The translations under genes and the position numbers were made by a program. Below the pieces are notes generated by a model. That model made no database searches. It worked only from the letters and a program-made list of their open reading frames with translations, and was not told the DNA's origin. A stretch of DNA of 64,000 nucleotides from Armatimonadota bacterium (GTDB taxonomy: Bacteria > Sysuimicrobiota > Sysuimicrobiia > Sysuimicrobiales > Sysuimicrobiaceae), in NCBI GenBank assembly GCA_025059775.1, contig JANXCW010000002.1, positions 1 to 64,000 on the forward strand, in the 5' to 3' direction. Below, piece after piece: positions 42,200 to 50,947 of the stretch (its first letter is position 1; the number at the start of each line of letters is the position of its first letter).

Positions 42200-42243
42200 A
42201 CAGAGAAACAGAAAAGCCCCGGGACCATGGAAGGCCCCGAGGC
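42200..42243 (-). terminator. Intrinsic terminator after the lysine-rich micro-gene
   Basis: Minus strand: GCCTCGGGG/CCCCGGGGC stem (42216-42243, one G-U pair) with a short loop, followed by TTTTCTGTTTCTCTGTTT. It ends the 30-codon gene transcript and stands between two convergent operons. No U-run follows in the plus direction, so it is one-sided. Confidence 0.65.
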
Positions 42244-42266
42244 CAGCGCGAGCGCTGAGGGAAGCG

Positions 42267-42359
42267 TTACCGCTTCTTCTTCGCGCTCTTCTTCGCCGTG
42301 GACTTGGCGGAGGTCTTCTTGGCGGTGGCCTTCTTTCCGGCCGCCTTCTTCGCCGCCAT
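42267..42359 (-). CDS. 30-residue Lys/Ala-rich (histone H1-like) micro-protein
   Basis: The frame MAAKKAAGKKATAKKTSAKS plus ten more residues ends in KSAKKKR. It has 13 Lys, no acidic residues and a repeated AKK/TAKK pattern, like the tails of bacterial histone H1-like and HU-extended proteins that bind DNA. Strong expression signals support it: AAAGGAGGT 9 nt before the ATG, a TATACT -10 upstream and an intrinsic terminator behind. It is too short for most gene finders. Function is not known; nucleic-acid or ribosome association is inference from charge. Confidence 0.7.
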   Translation of the reverse strand: MAAKKAAGKKATAKKTSAKSTAKKSAKKKR

Positions 42360-42395
42360 GGCTCGGCTACCTCCTTTCCGTTTTGGTTTGTAAAC

Positions 42396-42401
42396 AGTAT
42401 A
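42396..42401 (-). promoter_or_regulatory. -10 element of the micro-gene
   Basis: TATACT on the minus strand in the 91-bp gap after the threonine aldolase gene. The start would be near 42389, about 30 nt before the ATG. There is no clear -35. The gap is AT-richer than its surroundings. Confidence 0.45.
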
Positions 42402-42450
42402 CGCAAGGGGCGCGGGAATTCCTTCTTCCCTTCGTAAATTCGTTCGGATT

Positions 42451-43479
42451 TTACAGGGAGACCCAGACCCGCCGGAAGGCCTCCACCGCCCAGACCACGT
42501 CCTCATCCGAGATGTGCCGGTGGGTGACGAGCCGGATCTCGCTTGGGGAGACGGCAAAGCAGAGAACTCCCTGTTCCGCGAGCCGCGCGACGAGCCCGTG
42601 GGCGTCCCCATCCACCCGCACCAGGACGATGTTGGTGTCCACCTGGTCCGGCTCCACCACCACGCCGGGGATCCGGGCAAGTCCTCTCGCCAGCGCTTTG
42701 GCGAGCCGGTGGTCCTCCGCGAGGCGATCCACCATCTCCTCCAGGGCCACAATCCCCGCGGCGGCCAGCACCCCCGCCTGCCGCATCCCGCCGCCCACGA
42801 TCTGCCGCCACCGCCGCGCGCGCTCGATGAAGGGTTTGCTGCCGCACAGCACGGAGCCTACGGGTGCGCTCAATCCTTTGGAGAGGGAGAACATCACGGA
42901 GTCCACCGGTTCCGCGAGCACGCGCGCGGGTACACCCAGGGCCACCGCGGCATTGAAGATGCGGGCTCCGTCCAGGTGTACGGCTAGACCCATCCGGCGG
43001 GCGGCGGCGGCGGTGGCCGCGATCCGGTCCGGGGGAATGGCCACGCCCCCCGCCCGGTTGTGGGTGTTCTCCAGGCACAGCAGGCGCGGGGGAGATAAGC
43101 GGGGACCTGGGGGGTGCAAAGCTGCTTCCAAGATCTCCGGAGGGATCCACCCCCGCTCGCCCGGGATGGGGCGCAGGAGCCCTCCTGCGAGGGCACAGAG
43201 GCCCTCCCCCTCGTACACGTAGAGGTGCGCGGCGGCCTCGCACAGCACCGTGTCTCCCCGCTGCGCATGCGTGAGGAGGGCCACCAGGTTCGCCATGGTG
43301 CCGCTCGCGCAGAACAGGGCCGCCTCCTTCCCCATCCGCTCCGCCGCGAGCTCCTCCAGGGCCCGCACCGTGGGGTCTTCCCCGTACACATCGTCCCCAA
43401 CCCGGGCTCGCGCCATGGCCTCCCGCATCCGCTCCGTGGGCTGGGTGACGGTGTCGCTGCGCAGGTCTACCACCCTCAT
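42451..43479 (-). CDS. ltaE: Low-specificity L-threonine aldolase
   Basis: A 342-residue PLP enzyme cleaving L-threonine/allo-threonine to glycine and acetaldehyde. Motifs are VVDLRSDTVTQPTERMREAM at the N-terminus, ALFCASGTMANLVALLTHAQ, LENTHNRAGG, HLDGARIFNAAVALG and the PLP-lysine in FSLSKGLSAPVGSVLCG. The ATG 43479 follows AGGAGTGAGGGG; a GTG at 43488 overlapping the upstream stop is an alternative. It is the last gene of the long minus-strand run that starts at rpsB. Confidence 0.95.
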   Translation of the reverse strand: MRVVDLRSDTVTQPTERMREAMARARVGDDVYGEDPTVRALEELAAERMGKEAALFCASGTMANLVALLTHAQRGDTVLCEAAAHLYVYEGEGLCALAGGLLRPIPGERGWIPPEILEAALHPPGPRLSPPRLLCLENTHNRAGGVAIPPDRIAATAAAARRMGLAVHLDGARIFNAAVALGVPARVLAEPVDSVMFSLSKGLSAPVGSVLCGSKPFIERARRWRQIVGGGMRQAGVLAAAGIVALEEMVDRLAEDHRLAKALARGLARIPGVVVEPDQVDTNIVLVRVDGDAHGLVARLAEQGVLCFAVSPSEIRLVTHRHISDEDVVWAVEAFRRVWVSL

Positions 43480-43484
43480 TCCCC

Positions 43485-43781
43485 TCACTCCTGGGGCTCC
43501 ACGGCCCGGGCGGCCTGATACATCCCGATCCCCCGCCCCGCGATGGCGGAGGCAAGGTACCCGAGGAGGAAGAGGAACAGGGCGCGCACCAGCAGGGCCA
43601 GCACCAGATTGAGGTCCGGCCCCTGCTGCGGAGTCGGGGAGGTGAGCCGGCTCAAGGCGCCGGCCGCCAGCTCCGTGTACGCGGTGTAGAAGACGTAGAT
43701 GAGCAGGACTACCCCCACCACGAACACCACCATGCCCAGAATGCGGCCCGGCGGGTCTGTGGGGCTCCTCCCTCCCGGCAT
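43485..43781 (-). CDS. Small two-helix membrane protein of unknown function
   Basis: A 98-residue protein with two hydrophobic helices (ILGMVVFVVGVVLLIYVFY and LVLALLVRALFLFLLGYLAS), a Pro/Gly-rich N-terminus and a short polar tail. No family recognised. ATG 43781 is chosen because AGGAGGTGAGG stands right before it; the frame is open to 43817. It lies between mtnP (32 nt) and ltaE (5 nt), so it is in the same transcript. Confidence 0.65.
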   Translation of the reverse strand: MPGGRSPTDPPGRILGMVVFVVGVVLLIYVFYTAYTELAAGALSRLTSPTPQQGPDLNLVLALLVRALFLFLLGYLASAIAGRGIGMYQAARAVEPQE

Positions 43782-43813
43782 CGCCTCACCTCCTGCAGTC
43801 GGGTTTCCTCCGT

Positions 43814-44629
43814 TCACCGCGCCACCACCCGCGCCCGATCCAGCGCGTGCGGACAGAGGGGACAGGAGTTCTCCTCGGGTAGCCGCGCGATGGCCTCCAG
43901 GATGAGCGTGCGCAGCTTCGCGTTGTTCGCCGAGAACATGCGCATCACCTCCTCCGCGCTCACGGGCTCCAGGTCCTCCCTTCCCTCCAGGCCCACGTCA
44001 TAGTCCGTGACCAGGGAGATGTTCACGTAGCAGATCCCCAGCTCCCGGCTCAGGATGGCTTCGGGATACTGGGTCATGTTGACCACGTCCCACCCCTGCG
44101 CGTGGAACCAGCGGCTCTCCGCCCGGGTACTGAACCTCGGGCCCTGGATCACCACCACAGTTCCCCGCTCGTGCAGGGGAAGCCCCTGCTCCCGGGCCAC
44201 CTCCGCCACCAGTCTCCGCAGGGTGGGGCAGTACGGGTCCGCGGCGCTCACGTGCGTGGTGATGGGGCCGTCGTAGAAGGTGTCCGCCCGGCCCCGGGTG
44301 CGGTCCACGAACTGATCGCACAGCACGAAATCCCCGGGCCGAATGTGGGGCTGTAGGCTCCCGACCGCGCAGGGCCCGAAGATCCACCGCACGCCCAGCT
44401 CCCGCATGGCCCACAGATTGGCTCGGTAGTTGATGCGGTGGGGCGGGATGCTGTGGTCCCGGCCATGTCGGGGCAGGAACGCCACGCGCTTGGGGCCCAC
44501 CTGCCCGATGGTCACCGCGTCGCTGGGAGGCCCGTAAGGTGTCTCGATCCGGTGCTCCTCCACCTCCTCCAGCAGCTGATAGAACCCTGAGCCCCCGAAC
44601 ACGCCCACGTCCGCACGAACCGTCCTCAT
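43814..44629 (-). CDS. mtnP: S-methyl-5'-thioadenosine phosphorylase
   Basis: A 271-residue PNP-family phosphorylase that splits 5'-methylthioadenosine into adenine and methylthioribose-1-phosphate, recycling by-products of polyamine synthesis and other SAM-consuming reactions. Signatures are VGVFGGSGFYQLLE, AFLPRHGRDHSIPPHRINYR, GAVGSL-like CAVGSLQPHIRPGD, VVIQGPRFSTRAES and NMTQYPEAILSRELGICY. The NMTQYPEA form is the MTA type rather than guanosine/inosine phosphorylase. The 5' end overlaps the VWA gene by 4 bp. The SAM synthetase gene is 10 kb upstream in the same run. Confidence 0.94.
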   Translation of the reverse strand: MRTVRADVGVFGGSGFYQLLEEVEEHRIETPYGPPSDAVTIGQVGPKRVAFLPRHGRDHSIPPHRINYRANLWAMRELGVRWIFGPCAVGSLQPHIRPGDFVLCDQFVDRTRGRADTFYDGPITTHVSAADPYCPTLRRLVAEVAREQGLPLHERGTVVVIQGPRFSTRAESRWFHAQGWDVVNMTQYPEAILSRELGICYVNISLVTDYDVGLEGREDLEPVSAEEVMRMFSANNAKLRTLILEAIARLPEENSCPLCPHALDRARVVAR

Positions 44630-47298
44630 ATGCCCTCCTGCTCGTCCTTGGATTGTCTCAGCCGGAGGATGTACAGCCGCGTGAGCGCCTCCGTGGAGGC
44701 CGGAAGGGCTTCCTCCGGGAACCTCCACCGATCCGCTTCTTCATACGCTCGATCCTCCTCCCGCGTCCCCCACGGGTGCAGGCGGGCCAGCAACCCCTGC
44801 CAGGCCGCCTGGAGCGTGGGGATCCGGCGGCTCGCCACCTCCCCCAGGAGGAGGCAGAGGGCTACGGACACGAGCAGGTCCGCGAGATTCCGAGGGGTGC
44901 GAGCGGAGGGATCCCTGCGGAGGACCTCCGCGGGGTGGTGCACCACCCGTCCGCCCGTCGTCTCCGCGATCCGTTCCAGAAGGGATATCCCGCGGGAACC
45001 GGATCGCAGTTCCGGAGAGTAAGGGAGCAGCACGGGAACCGAAGCGCTCCCCACCCTCCGGCCGTCCAGGAAGGCGGACACCGTCACCGCGTAGGTACCG
45101 GGGGCACCGAGCTGTAGGTGCGCCTCGTACCATCCGGGACCGGTCTGCACGAACCGGATCCTCTGGGTCTGCGGCCCCACCAAGGTGCCCACCACCGTGA
45201 GTCCGTCCAGGGGGTTGCCCTCCGCATCCCGCGCATCCACCACCGCCTCCACGGCGGCACCCCTTAAGTGTACCCGCACCTCCAGGGGCTCCAGAGAAGG
45301 TCGCATGGCCCACCGTACCACCCGGGACCAGAAAGCGGCGGAGTACGACCACTGCCGCCACTCCGGCGCCCACCGCAGCCCTCCGTCCGAGGTGAAGGCC
45401 GCCGCCCGCCCCAGCCCATACTGCCACGTGGCCAGCAGCGGATCCCCGTGAGGGGAGACGAGGTGAACCTGAGCCGCAGGCTTCGGAGAGGTGGCTACAT
45501 ACCCCCGCAGGGGTGGAATCGTGGGCACCCCGGAGAGAAAGGCAGTGCCGGTGCGCCGGGGGACAAACCGCTCCTCCACGAAGTACGCCCGACGGGTGAC
45601 GGTGACCTCCGCGGTCAAGAGCTGCGGAACGGTGTAAGGATCCCGGGCATGGTAGTGCCGGCCCCCTCCCCACTCCGCGAGCCGCCGCATGAAGGCGACG
45701 TCCGCGTCCCGTCCCACGGAGACCGCACTCAGGGTGATCCCCGCGGCCCGCATCTGCAGTGCGAGCCCCTGGAAATCTCCAGGATCCGTCTGCCCGTCGG
45801 AGAGGGCGATGACGTGCTTCACCCGCGCCCGGACCCCTCTCAGGGCCTCCGCCGCGCCCCGCAGGGCCGGCCACATGTCCGTCCCCCCGCCCGTGCGCAG
45901 CCGGGCGATGCGTTCCTCGATCCGGTCCCGCTCCCGGACCGGGGTGAGGGGAACCAACCACCGGTACTCCTGGTCAAAGGCGATGATCCCGATGAGATCC
46001 TGCTCCCCGAGGAAGTCGAGGACGGACCGGGCCGCCTCCTTCGCCAGCTCCACCTTGGCGGGTTCGTTGCTCAGGCCGGCCATGCTGGCAGAGGTGTCCA
46101 GGACCAGCACCACGGCCGCGGGTACAATCCCCACCCGGTGCCGGACGTCCATGGAGACGGGCAACACCTCTTCCAGCGGAGTTCCCGCATAGCCGCCGGG
46201 GCCGAAGGCGCGCGTCCCCCCCACCACGACCAAGCCCCCCCCGAGGGAAGCCACGTAGGTGCGCAGGCTTTCCATCTGGGCCTGTGAGAGTCGGTGGGCG
46301 GGAAGATCTTCCAGGATCACGGCTTCGTACTGCACCAAAGAGGCGGCATTGCCCGGAAGGCGCTCCGGACTTGCCTCCTCTACCCGGAGACCTTGTGCCC
46401 GCAGCAGTCGGGGGAGGTCTCCGGATCCCACGTACAGGACGGTGGGCGCCCCGTGTCCCCGCACCACCGCCTCCGCCACGTTGTTCTCCCAAACCCCGTC
46501 CTGCTCAGGCAGAAGGCGTACCCGGAGGGGAAGCCATCCTTGCGGCCCCGTTAGGAAGAAGGACACCGCGGTCCACCCAGCGGAGAGCCGAAGCTCCCTG
46601 CTCGCCACCAGGCGTCCTCCGGCCGAGAGCTCCAGGCGGGCCCGCTGCGCGCGGGAGGACCAAACGAGCGCCTGCACCTGGAACCGCTCCCCCGCCCGAA
46701 CCGTCGCGGGCGTCAGGAGGTCCTGGACCCGCGCGCCGTCCCGATCGAGGACGGACTGCAAGGGCACCGTGAAGATGGGGACCCCGGCCGCCGCCGCCCG
46801 ACGGGCGGCCTCCATCGCCCCTCCCCGCAGATCCAGTCCGTCGCTCAGGAGCACAAGCCGCCTCCCGCCCTCCTGCGGAAGGACGGCGAGCGCGAGCTCC
46901 AGGGCACTCTGGATGTCCGTGTCCACGGGATGCGGCCGAAGGGTGGGAGAGGGATCGAACCGATCCGTGGGTACCTGCTCGACCACCGCCTTCCCGCCGA
47001 AGGTCACGAGTCCAAGCCGATCGCCCGGCTGCCGGAACCGGGTGGCGGCTGCGAGGAACCGCTCGGCCCGCGCGGCTTCCTCCGGAGGAACGCTGTCGGA
47101 TCGGTCCAGGACGAACACCACGGAGAGCGATCCCCCGGGGAGGAGGAGCTGCATCCCTGCAAGGGCAAGCACCACCAATCCCAGGGCCACCGTCCGCAGG
47201 AGGAGGGCGAGTCCGACCCGGAAGGGGCGGGAAGCCCGCCACAGGAAGGGGAGGAGGAGGAGTAGGAGGAGGGCAGGGGGAAAGGAGAAGCGGATCAA
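44626..47298 (-). CDS. Large VWA/glutamine-amidotransferase-like membrane protein
   Basis: An 890-residue protein. Two N-terminal transmembrane helices are followed by a first VWA domain (VVFVLDRSDSVPPEE MIDAS-like). A beta-rich region and a GATase1-like segment (VLYVGSGDLPRLLRAQGLRV through GGGLVVVGGTRAFGPGGY) come next. Within it lies a second VWA with intact DxSxS (VVLVLDTSASMAGLSN) and a conserved TGGGTDMWPALRGA. A C-terminal helix (NLADLLVSVALCLLLGEVA) and a cytoplasmic tail end the chain. It closes the MoxR/DUF58 cluster. The start is TTG 47298 behind GGGGAGGCC, overlapping the upstream stop. Confidence 0.8.
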   Translation of the reverse strand: MIRFSFPPALLLLLLLPFLWRASRPFRVGLALLLRTVALGLVVLALAGMQLLLPGGSLSVVFVLDRSDSVPPEEAARAERFLAAATRFRQPGDRLGLVTFGGKAVVEQVPTDRFDPSPTLRPHPVDTDIQSALELALAVLPQEGGRRLVLLSDGLDLRGGAMEAARRAAAAGVPIFTVPLQSVLDRDGARVQDLLTPATVRAGERFQVQALVWSSRAQRARLELSAGGRLVASRELRLSAGWTAVSFFLTGPQGWLPLRVRLLPEQDGVWENNVAEAVVRGHGAPTVLYVGSGDLPRLLRAQGLRVEEASPERLPGNAASLVQYEAVILEDLPAHRLSQAQMESLRTYVASLGGGLVVVGGTRAFGPGGYAGTPLEEVLPVSMDVRHRVGIVPAAVVLVLDTSASMAGLSNEPAKVELAKEAARSVLDFLGEQDLIGIIAFDQEYRWLVPLTPVRERDRIEERIARLRTGGGTDMWPALRGAAEALRGVRARVKHVIALSDGQTDPGDFQGLALQMRAAGITLSAVSVGRDADVAFMRRLAEWGGGRHYHARDPYTVPQLLTAEVTVTRRAYFVEERFVPRRTGTAFLSGVPTIPPLRGYVATSPKPAAQVHLVSPHGDPLLATWQYGLGRAAAFTSDGGLRWAPEWRQWSYSAAFWSRVVRWAMRPSLEPLEVRVHLRGAAVEAVVDARDAEGNPLDGLTVVGTLVGPQTQRIRFVQTGPGWYEAHLQLGAPGTYAVTVSAFLDGRRVGSASVPVLLPYSPELRSGSRGISLLERIAETTGGRVVHHPAEVLRRDPSARTPRNLADLLVSVALCLLLGEVASRRIPTLQAAWQGLLARLHPWGTREEDRAYEEADRWRFPEEALPASTEALTRLYILRLRQSKDEQEGI

Positions 47299-49070
47299 GA
47301 TGGCCTCCCCGAAACCGTGGGCCTCCGGCCCCGCTGCCGTAAGAAGAGCCCCCACTCCCCTACCAAGAGGGCGAGGAGGACCCACAGGAATCCCCGGGAG
47401 AGGTCGCGGCCTGCCGCGTGGGCTTCCCCGGATCCGGCGGCGCCGGAGGTGGCACTGGGGGCCACAGGGAGTTCTTCCCCTGCCGCGGGCTGCACCGCGA
47501 TGGTGCGCACCTCTCCGGAGGCTACCCGCAGCCGGTAAACGCCCGCGCGATCTAAAGGCGGGGTATGGAACACGCCGGCGGTGGCCTGCAGCCGTACGGA
47601 CCCCCCAGGGCCCTCCAGCCACGCCTCCCGGTGCGGTCCCGCGGGAAGGGTGAGCTCCTCCCCCGCCTGCACCACGGACCGACCTGCCAACCAGTCCAGG
47701 ACATTGGCTAGGAAGATGGGAAATGCGGGCCGCAGGCCGAAGTCAGACCCCTCTAGATCGAAGGCGAGGAGCACCACCCGGTGGGTTCCCGATTCATACC
47801 CCCACACCAGTGGGGAGCCTCCCTCCACCAAGACCTCTCCCGCCCGGGTTTCCAGGAGCAAGGCATCCCGAATCTGTAGCCCCGAGAGATCCACGAAGCG
47901 AAGGAGGGGGTGCGTCCGGTGGAACCGGATCACCCGCGGCTCCGGAACAACTCCCCTTGCCTGGACCGGAAGGTTGTGCGGGACGGTACGGATCACGAGC
48001 GCCCCTCCAGACGGGAGCTCCCGCACGGGAAGGCGGTCCACGACGACCACGTCGGAGGGAGACCACTGGTGCGGATCCGGGGATTCGCTGCGCGCCACCT
48101 CCCGCACCCCTATGGCCCGAAGGGCTTCTAGGAGAAATGTGGGGGAGCGGCTCACCACTAGCACCGTGGGGAGGGAGCGACGTCCTAGGGTTACTCGCCG
48201 GTCATCCGCGGGCAGGTCGTCCTGGGCGAGCAAGACGCCCTCCACCACCTCCCCCTGAGGGACCTCGAAGCGCATTCCCCGCTCCCCCGAGGGAGGGAGG
48301 GACACCTGGGAGCGCGCCACCTCCCTCCCATCCACCTGGATTACCAAGGGGACGTGGAGAGGGGTGAGGGTATCGTTTCGCACCCGGAGGACAACCCGAA
48401 GCCGGCCAGGCTCGTGGGGATAGGCGAGGAGCTGGGTGAGCCCCACGTTGCGGGCAGTGCCCCTGAAGAGGTGCGTGGTGGTTCCGGGAACGGACCGATC
48501 CGAGAACACGTGGACTCCCATGGGGCGGCCCGGGCGGGTGAGAGCGCGCGCCAACCGAACCGCGCCTGCTAGGTCCGCAGGCCCGTCCGTGGGCTCCAGC
48601 TCCCGGAGGGCCCGCAGGGCCTCGGCGGGAGGGCCGAGCGGACGGATCAGGCGGGGCGTGCGGGCGGCCCCAATAAGGGCCGCGGAATGGCCGGGCCCCA
48701 CCCGTGCCAGCAGCGCTTGGGCCGCGCGGCGGGCCGCCTCGAACCGGCTGGGCACGAGGTCCCGGGCCTGCATGTTCAGGGAGACATCCACCACCACCGC
48801 CACATCCGTGCCCACGCCGCCGGGGAGGAGGAGGTGGGGCCGTGCGAGGGCGAGGGAGGCGGCGCAGACCGCAAGGATCTGCAGGAGCAAGAGAAGGTTG
48901 CGCTCCAGTCGCCGGACCGGGCGGCGTACCTGGAGGTCCCGGGCTGCCCGTTGCCAGAGGAGGAGACTCGGGACCACCACTTCCGTGCGTCGAGTCCGCA
49001 GGAAGTACAGGAGCACCAGGAAAGGGATGCTCACCAGCCACCAGAGGGCCGTGGGGTTTTCTAGCGTCAT
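47295..49070 (-). CDS. BatA-like N-terminal/VWA membrane protein
   Basis: A 591-residue protein. It begins with the aerotolerance-regulator (BatA) N-terminal motif MTLENPTALWWLVSIPFLVL and RTEVVVPSLLLWQR. A second helix follows, then a VWA domain whose MIDAS reads VVVDVSLNMQ: the last Ser is Asn, so metal binding may be weakened. Beta-sandwich and GATase-like parts complete the body, and a C-terminal helix (LWVLLALLVGEWGLFL) anchors the end. ATG 49070 overlaps the DUF58 stop. It likely works with the next VWA protein as a membrane complex remodelled by MoxR. Confidence 0.82.
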   Translation of the reverse strand: MTLENPTALWWLVSIPFLVLLYFLRTRRTEVVVPSLLLWQRAARDLQVRRPVRRLERNLLLLLQILAVCAASLALARPHLLLPGGVGTDVAVVVDVSLNMQARDLVPSRFEAARRAAQALLARVGPGHSAALIGAARTPRLIRPLGPPAEALRALRELEPTDGPADLAGAVRLARALTRPGRPMGVHVFSDRSVPGTTTHLFRGTARNVGLTQLLAYPHEPGRLRVVLRVRNDTLTPLHVPLVIQVDGREVARSQVSLPPSGERGMRFEVPQGEVVEGVLLAQDDLPADDRRVTLGRRSLPTVLVVSRSPTFLLEALRAIGVREVARSESPDPHQWSPSDVVVVDRLPVRELPSGGALVIRTVPHNLPVQARGVVPEPRVIRFHRTHPLLRFVDLSGLQIRDALLLETRAGEVLVEGGSPLVWGYESGTHRVVLLAFDLEGSDFGLRPAFPIFLANVLDWLAGRSVVQAGEELTLPAGPHREAWLEGPGGSVRLQATAGVFHTPPLDRAGVYRLRVASGEVRTIAVQPAAGEELPVAPSATSGAAGSGEAHAAGRDLSRGFLWVLLALLVGEWGLFLRQRGRRPTVSGRPS

Positions 49071-49951
49071 CCCCGCACCAGCCCTGCGGCCCGCATGTAA
49101 CGGAGCACCAGGTCCTGCACCGGCACACGGGTGGTGGTGCGAAGGTAGACGATTCCGTGCCGGAGGCAGAACTGCCGGCACCCCTCCAGAAACCCGTCGC
49201 GGGCTCGGGCGAAGGCCTCCAGGGCTTCCCGGGAACTCGTCCACTCCAGGGCGGATCCCGTCTCCGCGTCCACCAGTCGGAGCTCCCCCCTGAGGGGAGG
49301 GAAGAGCTCTTCCTCGCTGAGGACCTGAACGAGGAACGTCTCGAACCGCCCGTAGTGGAGCCGCCGAAGCACCTCCTCGTAGCCCGCGGGATCCAGAAGA
49401 TCCGTGAGCAGGATCGCCACACCCCGCCGCCGGGTCCGGGCGGTGTAGTCCGCGAGGGCGGAGGCCAAGGTGGTGGGGCCCTCCGGCCGAATCTGCTCCA
49501 GGAAGGAGAAGAGGGTGTGTGCGGATGTCCGGCCCCGGCGGGGCGGAAGTACCTGGACGCGGGGGCCCTGCAGGACCACCACGCCCACCCGCTCGAGGTT
49601 CACTAGGGAGACATAGCCCAGAGCAGCCGCCAGCCGCTTCGCGTAGTCCAGCTTGGTCGGATCCCCGAACCCCATGGACGCGCTCGCGTCCAGGAGGAGG
49701 TGGACATCCAGGTCTTCCTCCGTGGTGGTGAGCTTCACGAACAGCCGGTCCAGGCGTGCGTAGGCGTTCCAATCCACAAACCGGTAATCGTCGCCCACCT
49801 GGTAGGAGCGGTAGTCCGCGAACTCCACCCCGCGGCCCATGAGCGTGCTGGGCCGGTCTCCTCCGGATCGGCTGTGGACCCGGCGGCGCACGAGGAGCGT
49901 GAGGCGTTCCAGCTCGCGGAGGAAGTCCGGATCCAGCAGCATGGAGCTCAC
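49067..49951 (-). CDS. DUF58 (VWA-like) protein
   Basis: A 294-residue protein with the DUF58 core signature GRGVEFADYRSYQVGDDYRF followed by VDWNAYARLDRLFVK, and a VWA MIDAS LLLDASASMGFG. DUF58 proteins are almost always encoded next to MoxR ATPases, as here. They are thought to be co-substrates or adaptors in chaperone-like assembly of metal-binding or cell-surface complexes. GTG 49951 overlaps the moxR stop; the ATG at 49942 is an alternative. Confidence 0.9.
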   Translation of the reverse strand: MSSMLLDPDFLRELERLTLLVRRRVHSRSGGDRPSTLMGRGVEFADYRSYQVGDDYRFVDWNAYARLDRLFVKLTTTEEDLDVHLLLDASASMGFGDPTKLDYAKRLAAALGYVSLVNLERVGVVVLQGPRVQVLPPRRGRTSAHTLFSFLEQIRPEGPTTLASALADYTARTRRRGVAILLTDLLDPAGYEEVLRRLHYGRFETFLVQVLSEEELFPPLRGELRLVDAETGSALEWTSSREALEAFARARDGFLEGCRQFCLRHGIVYLRTTTRVPVQDLVLRYMRAAGLVRG

Positions 49952-50946
49952 GGCGCCGGGAGGGGCTCTGTAGGCTCGAGCTCGGGGGTGTGGGCCAGGA
50001 CATCCCGCAGGATCCGGTCAGGATCCACTCCCTCCGCCTCGCCCTCAAAGTTCAGGAGGATCCGATGTCGGAGGGCAGGGAGCACCACGGACCGGATGTC
50101 CTCCGCACTCACGTGCGCCCTCCCCGCCACCAGGGCCCGCACCTTCGCCCCTAAGAGGATGGCCTGGGCCCCTCGGGGACTGCTGCCGTACCGCACGAAC
50201 CTGGAGACGAGGGCACAGCAGCGGGGGCTTCCTGGGTGGGTGGCTTCCACGAGGCGTGCTACGTACCCGAGCAGGTGCGGAGCTACCGCCACCTCCCGTA
50301 CCAACGCCTGCATGGCGAGGACGGTGGCGCTGTCCACCACGGGCTCCGCCTTCGGAAACACCGCCCCGGTGGTGCGGTCCAGGATCTCCACCAGCGACGG
50401 CACGTCCGGATAGGGGACGCGGAGTTTGAAGAAGAACCGGTCCAGCTGGGCCTCGGGGAGCGGGTAGGTTCCCTCCATCTCGATGGGGTTCTGCGTAGCG
50501 AGCACAAAGAAGGGGCGCTCCAGGGGATAGGAGACCCCGAAGACGGTCACCGCCAGTTCCTGCATGGCCTCCAGCAGGGCAGACTGGGTTTTGGGCGTAG
50601 CCCGGTTGATCTCGTCCGCGAGCACCAGCTGGCTGAACACGGGGCCGGGCTGGAAGGCAAAGTGCCGCCGGCCGTCCTCGTCTGTCACGAGGACGTTGGT
50701 TCCCACGATATCCGCGGGCATGAGGTCCGGGGTAAACTGAATCCGTGAGAACCGCAGGTTCAGCACGCGGGCCACGGTCTTCACCAGCAGCGTCTTGCCC
50801 ACCCCCGGAACCCCCTCGAGGAGCACGTGGCCTCCCGCAAACAGGGCTACCAAGACCAGATCCACCAGCTCCTCGTATCCCACCATCACCTTCCCGATCT
50901 CCGCCCGGATCCTCCGGTAGAGGTGCTGGAACTCGTGGATCTCCAC
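49948..50946 (-). CDS. MoxR-family AAA+ ATPase
   Basis: A 332-residue ATPase with Walker A GVPGVGKT, Walker B LVLADEINRATPKTQSALLE, sensor FFVLATQNPIEMEGTYPLPE and an arginine-finger region RFFFKLRVPYPD. It is the MoxR/RavA-type motor paired with VWA proteins. GTG 50946 follows GGAGGGACTAGG and is 1 nt from the upstream stop; the longer open frame upstream is not similar to the family. Confidence 0.93.
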   Translation of the reverse strand: MEIHEFQHLYRRIRAEIGKVMVGYEELVDLVLVALFAGGHVLLEGVPGVGKTLLVKTVARVLNLRFSRIQFTPDLMPADIVGTNVLVTDEDGRRHFAFQPGPVFSQLVLADEINRATPKTQSALLEAMQELAVTVFGVSYPLERPFFVLATQNPIEMEGTYPLPEAQLDRFFFKLRVPYPDVPSLVEILDRTTGAVFPKAEPVVDSATVLAMQALVREVAVAPHLLGYVARLVEATHPGSPRCCALVSRFVRYGSSPRGAQAILLGAKVRALVAGRAHVSAEDIRSVVLPALRHRILLNFEGEAEGVDPDRILRDVLAHTPELEPTEPLPAP

Positions 50947-50947
50947 C

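Noticed and set aside
42216-42260. Terminator for mlaD on the plus strand
   Set aside because: The hairpins are not followed by a T-tract on the plus strand; only the minus-strand reading has one.
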